DNA from: Actinomycetota bacterium
Lineage (GTDB): Bacteria > Actinomycetota > Actinomycetes > Nanopelagicales > Nanopelagicaceae
Direction of reading: 5' to 3'
DNA: 39,752 nt
Assembly (NCBI GenBank): GCA_009698845.1
Contig: WLPI01000004.1
Span: forward strand, 1 to 39,752
Shown: positions 36,620 through 39,752 of the stretch, one piece after another
Layout: each line of letters opens with the position of its first letter
Position numbering within the stretch: position 1 is the first letter of the stretch
Made by a program: the position numbers and the translations under genes
The notes under the pieces: generated by a model
Database searches by the model: none
What the model saw: the letters and a program-made list of their open reading frames with translations, nothing else
What the model was told of the DNA's origin: nothing

Positions 36620-36652
36620 CTAGAGAGTTGGTGGAGAGAAATCAAGCCGGAA

Positions 36653-37033
36653 TCAACCGGTAATTGCCCCGTATTCATATGCAGAAAGAAGTCCTGCAGG
36701 CTCACTTTCGACAGAAATTTCGATTAGCCAACCTTCGCCGTAAGGTTGGGAGTTAATGAGCTCTGGATTCTGAGTCAGTGCTTCATTTATCGCCACCACC
36801 GTGCCAGTTACTGGCGCAAAAATCTCGGAGACGCTCTTTGTTGATTCAACTTCACCACAGACAGCATCAGCGATGACTGATTCACCAATCTTGGGCATTT
36901 GCACATAAACGATGTCACCAAGTGCACCTTGGGCATAATCAGTGATTCCCATTCGGTAGGTTAGCTGCGCATCGACGCGAGACACCCACTCGTGTTCTTT
37001 GGTGTATTGCAACTCATTAGGAATATTCGACAT
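36653..37033 (-). CDS. gcvH: Glycine cleavage system H protein
   Basis: YTKEHEWVSRVDAQLTYRMGITDYAQGALGDIVYVQMP, GEVESTKSVSEIFAPVTG. Confidence 0.96.
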   Translation of the reverse strand: MSNIPNELQYTKEHEWVSRVDAQLTYRMGITDYAQGALGDIVYVQMPKIGESVIADAVCGEVESTKSVSEIFAPVTGTVVAINEALTQNPELINSQPYGEGWLIEISVESEPAGLLSAYEYGAITG

Positions 37034-37047
37034 CTGAGTAATCCAAT

Positions 37048-37611
37048 CTAACCTGGGATAGCGCGTGGAGGAACTCTAATGCTCTTAACACCACTTCGGA
37101 AATAACCAAAGGCCGTTCCCAGATAGAGGGCGACCCCCCAGATTGCAAAGGCCCAGCCGAAAATGAAAGCTAGTTGACCGTACCAAGTATCACTCAGAGC
37201 TAGAAGCAAGAATGGGAAGGCATAGAGCAGATTGAACGTTGCCGCTTTCCCCAAGTACGTTACCTGCAAAGGCTCTCTCCGAGAAGCTACCAAAATTCCT
37301 GCCAGAACCGCCATGGCAATATCCCTAATAACCAATACACCAATGAGCCATACTGGAACGGCTTCGCGTATGTAAAGAACAATTAATGTAGCTACGATGT
37401 AAAGTCGATCGATTGTTGGATCAGCGATCTCTCCGAATTTTGATTCTTGGTTGAGGGCTCGAGCTAATTTTCCATCGAAATAATCAGTGGCTCCACCGAT
37501 AGCTAGGACCAATATCGCCCAACCGTCATGGTTTCCCGATTGAGCAAGGAGTACGAATACGGGAATGCCTAAAAAGCGTAGAAAGGTGAGCGCGTTAGGA
37601 ATTGTTAACAC
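37048..37611 (-). CDS. pgsA: CDP-alcohol phosphatidyltransferase (PgsA-like)
   Basis: CDP-OH-P motif DGKLARALNQESKFGEIADPTID; IPNALTFLRFLGIPVFV; GTG start. Confidence 0.88.
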   Translation of the reverse strand: MLTIPNALTFLRFLGIPVFVLLAQSGNHDGWAILVLAIGGATDYFDGKLARALNQESKFGEIADPTIDRLYIVATLIVLYIREAVPVWLIGVLVIRDIAMAVLAGILVASRREPLQVTYLGKAATFNLLYAFPFLLLALSDTWYGQLAFIFGWAFAIWGVALYLGTAFGYFRSGVKSIRVPPRAIPG

Positions 37612-37615
37612 TTGC

Positions 37616-39586
37616 CTACTGCTCCTTATCTCGTTCCTTAACTCGAATGGCTACCTGGACTGGAGTTCCCGGGAACTTAAACTCTTCACGTAAGCGGCGT
37701 TCAATAAATCTACGGTAGGAAGCCTCAATCCACCCCGAAGAGAAGACCACGAATTTAGGTGGCGCAATGCCTGCTTGCGTGGCGTAATAAACCCTTGGTT
37801 GTTTTCCGCCACGAACTGGTGGAGGGGTCGCGCCAATCAAAGCACCTAAGAACGAGTTCAACTTGGCAGTTGGGACTCTGCGCTCCCACGAATCGATGGC
37901 AGTGCGAAGCGCCGGAGCCAGTCTGTCTCTGTGCCAACCTGTCTTCGCTGCGACGTTTACTACCTGAGCCCATTCGACCTGATCGAGGTGCCTTTCCATC
38001 TCTTTTTCTATTTGAGTTCTTCTATCCTCGTCGACCAAATCCCATTTATTCATAACTATCACCATCGCCTTACCGGCCTCTTCAACCATTGTGATGACAC
38101 GTAGATCTTGTTCGGAAATTGGCACAGACGCATCCAGAACGACAACCGCACATTCGCAGCGCTCGAGCGCAGTTTGAGTTCGAAGTGTTGCGTAATAGTC
38201 CGTTCCGCTAGCTTGGTTTGCTCGTTTCTTCAGACCTGCCGTATCAACAAATCTCCAGATACTTCCACCGAATTCAATTAACTCATCTACCGGATCACGA
38301 GTTGTACCCGCAACAGAGTCGACGATTGAACGATTCTCACCAGCAAGAGCATTGAGCAAACTAGATTTACCAACGTTTGGTCGACCAATGAGTGCGATAC
38401 GTCGGTACCCATCTTGTACTTGTGCTGCTCCTACTTCTGGAAGTTCATTAACTATGCGATCCAACAAATCTCCGCTGCCTCGGCCATGTAAAGCCGAGAC
38501 AAAATTCGGCTCACCTAATCCAATATTCCAAAGAGAGTGCGCATCAGATTCGTCATTATCGCCATCTACTTTATTGGCAACAAGAATTGTCGGTTTCTTT
38601 GCTTTGCGAAGCTCTTGTACTAATACGTCGTCTTCATCGAGTGCGCCCACTTGAGCATCAACTACAAAACAGAGAACATCTGCTTCGTGCATCGCGAGTT
38701 CAGCACTTGCACTGACTTGAATCGAAATACCATCAGGTTTCGATTCCCAACCACCGGTGTCCATAATGATAAAGCGTCGCCCGCCCCATTCGCATTCGTA
38801 CTGCACTCGATCTCGTGTAACACCTGGAGTATCTTCGACAATTGCTTCACGTCGTCCAATAAATCTATTAATCAGAGTCGATTTCCCAACATTTGGACGC
38901 CCAAGAATCGCAACGATAGGAAGTCCTAACAATGATCGTTGCGAGAGCAATTCCCAGATTCGATCGACGGTCTCATCCAGAGTTAGTTCAGTAGAATCGA
39001 CATGGACAGCATCTGGCGCCATAGTCAGTGGTGAAACAGCTCTCGTCGAATCAACGTGGTCACGGCTTGCAAGTGACTCCCCTACAGCTTCAATTCCTCG
39101 TGATTCTTCTTGCTGTTCCGCATCTCTGCGTTGAGCACGAGCAGAAATATCTGCGGTCAAATAGATTTTCAGTGCGGCTTCCGGACAAACAACCGTTCCG
39201 ATATCTCTTCCTTCAACAACTATTCCTCTATCTGCACGATTGATCAGACTGCGTTGTAACTGCAATAACTCGGCTCTAATCTCTGGCATCGCACTTATTT
39301 TTGAAACACTATCTGTAACTTCGTTAGTGCGAATGTCATCTGAAACATTCTTCCCGCCCACAAAAATCTGAGGATCACGAGGATTAGAATTAAAGGTAAT
39401 TGGTGATTGTGAAAGCGCACTGACAATTTCGGATGCATTTTCACTCTTAATCGATAAAGCAATGTAAGTGACTGCGCGGTAGAGCGCTCCGGTATCTAAG
39501 TAACTCCAACCGGCACGTATTGCGATGCTTTTAGAGGTGCTCGACTTACCCGATCCGCTCGGGCCATCTAATGCAACAACAATCAT
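37616..39586 (-). CDS. der: Bifunctional cytidylate kinase/GTPase Der fusion
   Basis: N-terminal DGPSGSGKSSTSKSIA...YLDTGALYRAVTY, GRDIGTVVCPEA; then two G domains GRPNVGKSTLINRF and GRPNVGKSSLLNAL with NKVD and NKWD. Confidence 0.95.
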   Translation of the reverse strand: MIVVALDGPSGSGKSSTSKSIAIRAGWSYLDTGALYRAVTYIALSIKSENASEIVSALSQSPITFNSNPRDPQIFVGGKNVSDDIRTNEVTDSVSKISAMPEIRAELLQLQRSLINRADRGIVVEGRDIGTVVCPEAALKIYLTADISARAQRRDAEQQEESRGIEAVGESLASRDHVDSTRAVSPLTMAPDAVHVDSTELTLDETVDRIWELLSQRSLLGLPIVAILGRPNVGKSTLINRFIGRREAIVEDTPGVTRDRVQYECEWGGRRFIIMDTGGWESKPDGISIQVSASAELAMHEADVLCFVVDAQVGALDEDDVLVQELRKAKKPTILVANKVDGDNDESDAHSLWNIGLGEPNFVSALHGRGSGDLLDRIVNELPEVGAAQVQDGYRRIALIGRPNVGKSSLLNALAGENRSIVDSVAGTTRDPVDELIEFGGSIWRFVDTAGLKKRANQASGTDYYATLRTQTALERCECAVVVLDASVPISEQDLRVITMVEEAGKAMVIVMNKWDLVDEDRRTQIEKEMERHLDQVEWAQVVNVAAKTGWHRDRLAPALRTAIDSWERRVPTAKLNSFLGALIGATPPPVRGGKQPRVYYATQAGIAPPKFVVFSSGWIEASYRRFIERRLREEFKFPGTPVQVAIRVKERDKEQ

Positions 39587-39644
39587 TTCTTAGCCCATCG
39601 CTTCCGTTGCTTAATTCTATTCTCTTTGCTAACTAAAGCGTGAA

Positions 39645-39752
39645 TTACCTGCGTGGTGAATGCACATTCCATCCCTTAATCAATAAATGCTCTGACAATT
39701 TCTTTGCATCCAACTGATTGAGCGCAAGTGTGATCAATCCAGTTTCTTGTCC
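39645..39752 (-). CDS. 3' end of a CDS truncated at the window edge; possibly prephenate dehydrogenase by neighbourhood only
   Basis: Open frame GQETGLITLALNQLDAKKLSEHLLIKGWNVHSPRR* upstream of cmk-der. Confidence 0.4.
   Translation of the reverse strand, partial: GQETGLITLALNQLDAKKLSEHLLIKGWNVHSPRR

Noticed and set aside
38757-39134. 125-aa plus-strand ORF antisense to cmk-der
   Set aside because: Ser/Arg-rich shadow ORF inside a well-supported CDS.
1-39752. CRISPR arrays, transposases, phage genes, toxin-antitoxin pairs
   Set aside because: No direct-repeat arrays, no IS/integrase motifs and no TA-like small gene pairs were found; the window reads as core chromosome.

Overview
The window is 39.75 kb of densely packed, moderate-GC actinobacterial chromosome. 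The gene set (mshC, pafB/pafC, DUF3090, SCO1664 family, garA/odhI, DUF151 nuclease, MerR pair) suggests a streamlined, Nanopelagicales/acI-like lineage; that placement is inference. I support about 43 CDSs, two of them truncated at the window edges, plus one tRNA-Leu(GAG) and one strong intrinsic terminator. I saw no transposon, prophage or CRISPR array. Four observations stand out. (1) trmI overlaps pafB directly, so the mpa/arc-dop-pup-prcB-prcA-pafA block that usually sits there in Actinobacteria is missing, while the flanking recB-like, trmI, pafB, pafC, tatA, tatC and helY order is kept. (2) At 14 gene starts a TANNNT hexamer lies exactly 6 or 7 nt upstream of the start codon, which predicts widespread leaderless transcription, including a 22-bp divergent gap with two overlapping -10 elements. 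(3) The leader of an NCS2 purine-type permease has a 7-nt perfect anti-Shine-Dalgarno plus competing inner hairpins, so it may be an undescribed cis-regulatory RNA. (4) There are inverted repeats upstream of a MerR regulator and of garA. All calls come from reading the sequence and the supplied ORF translations; no database search was run.
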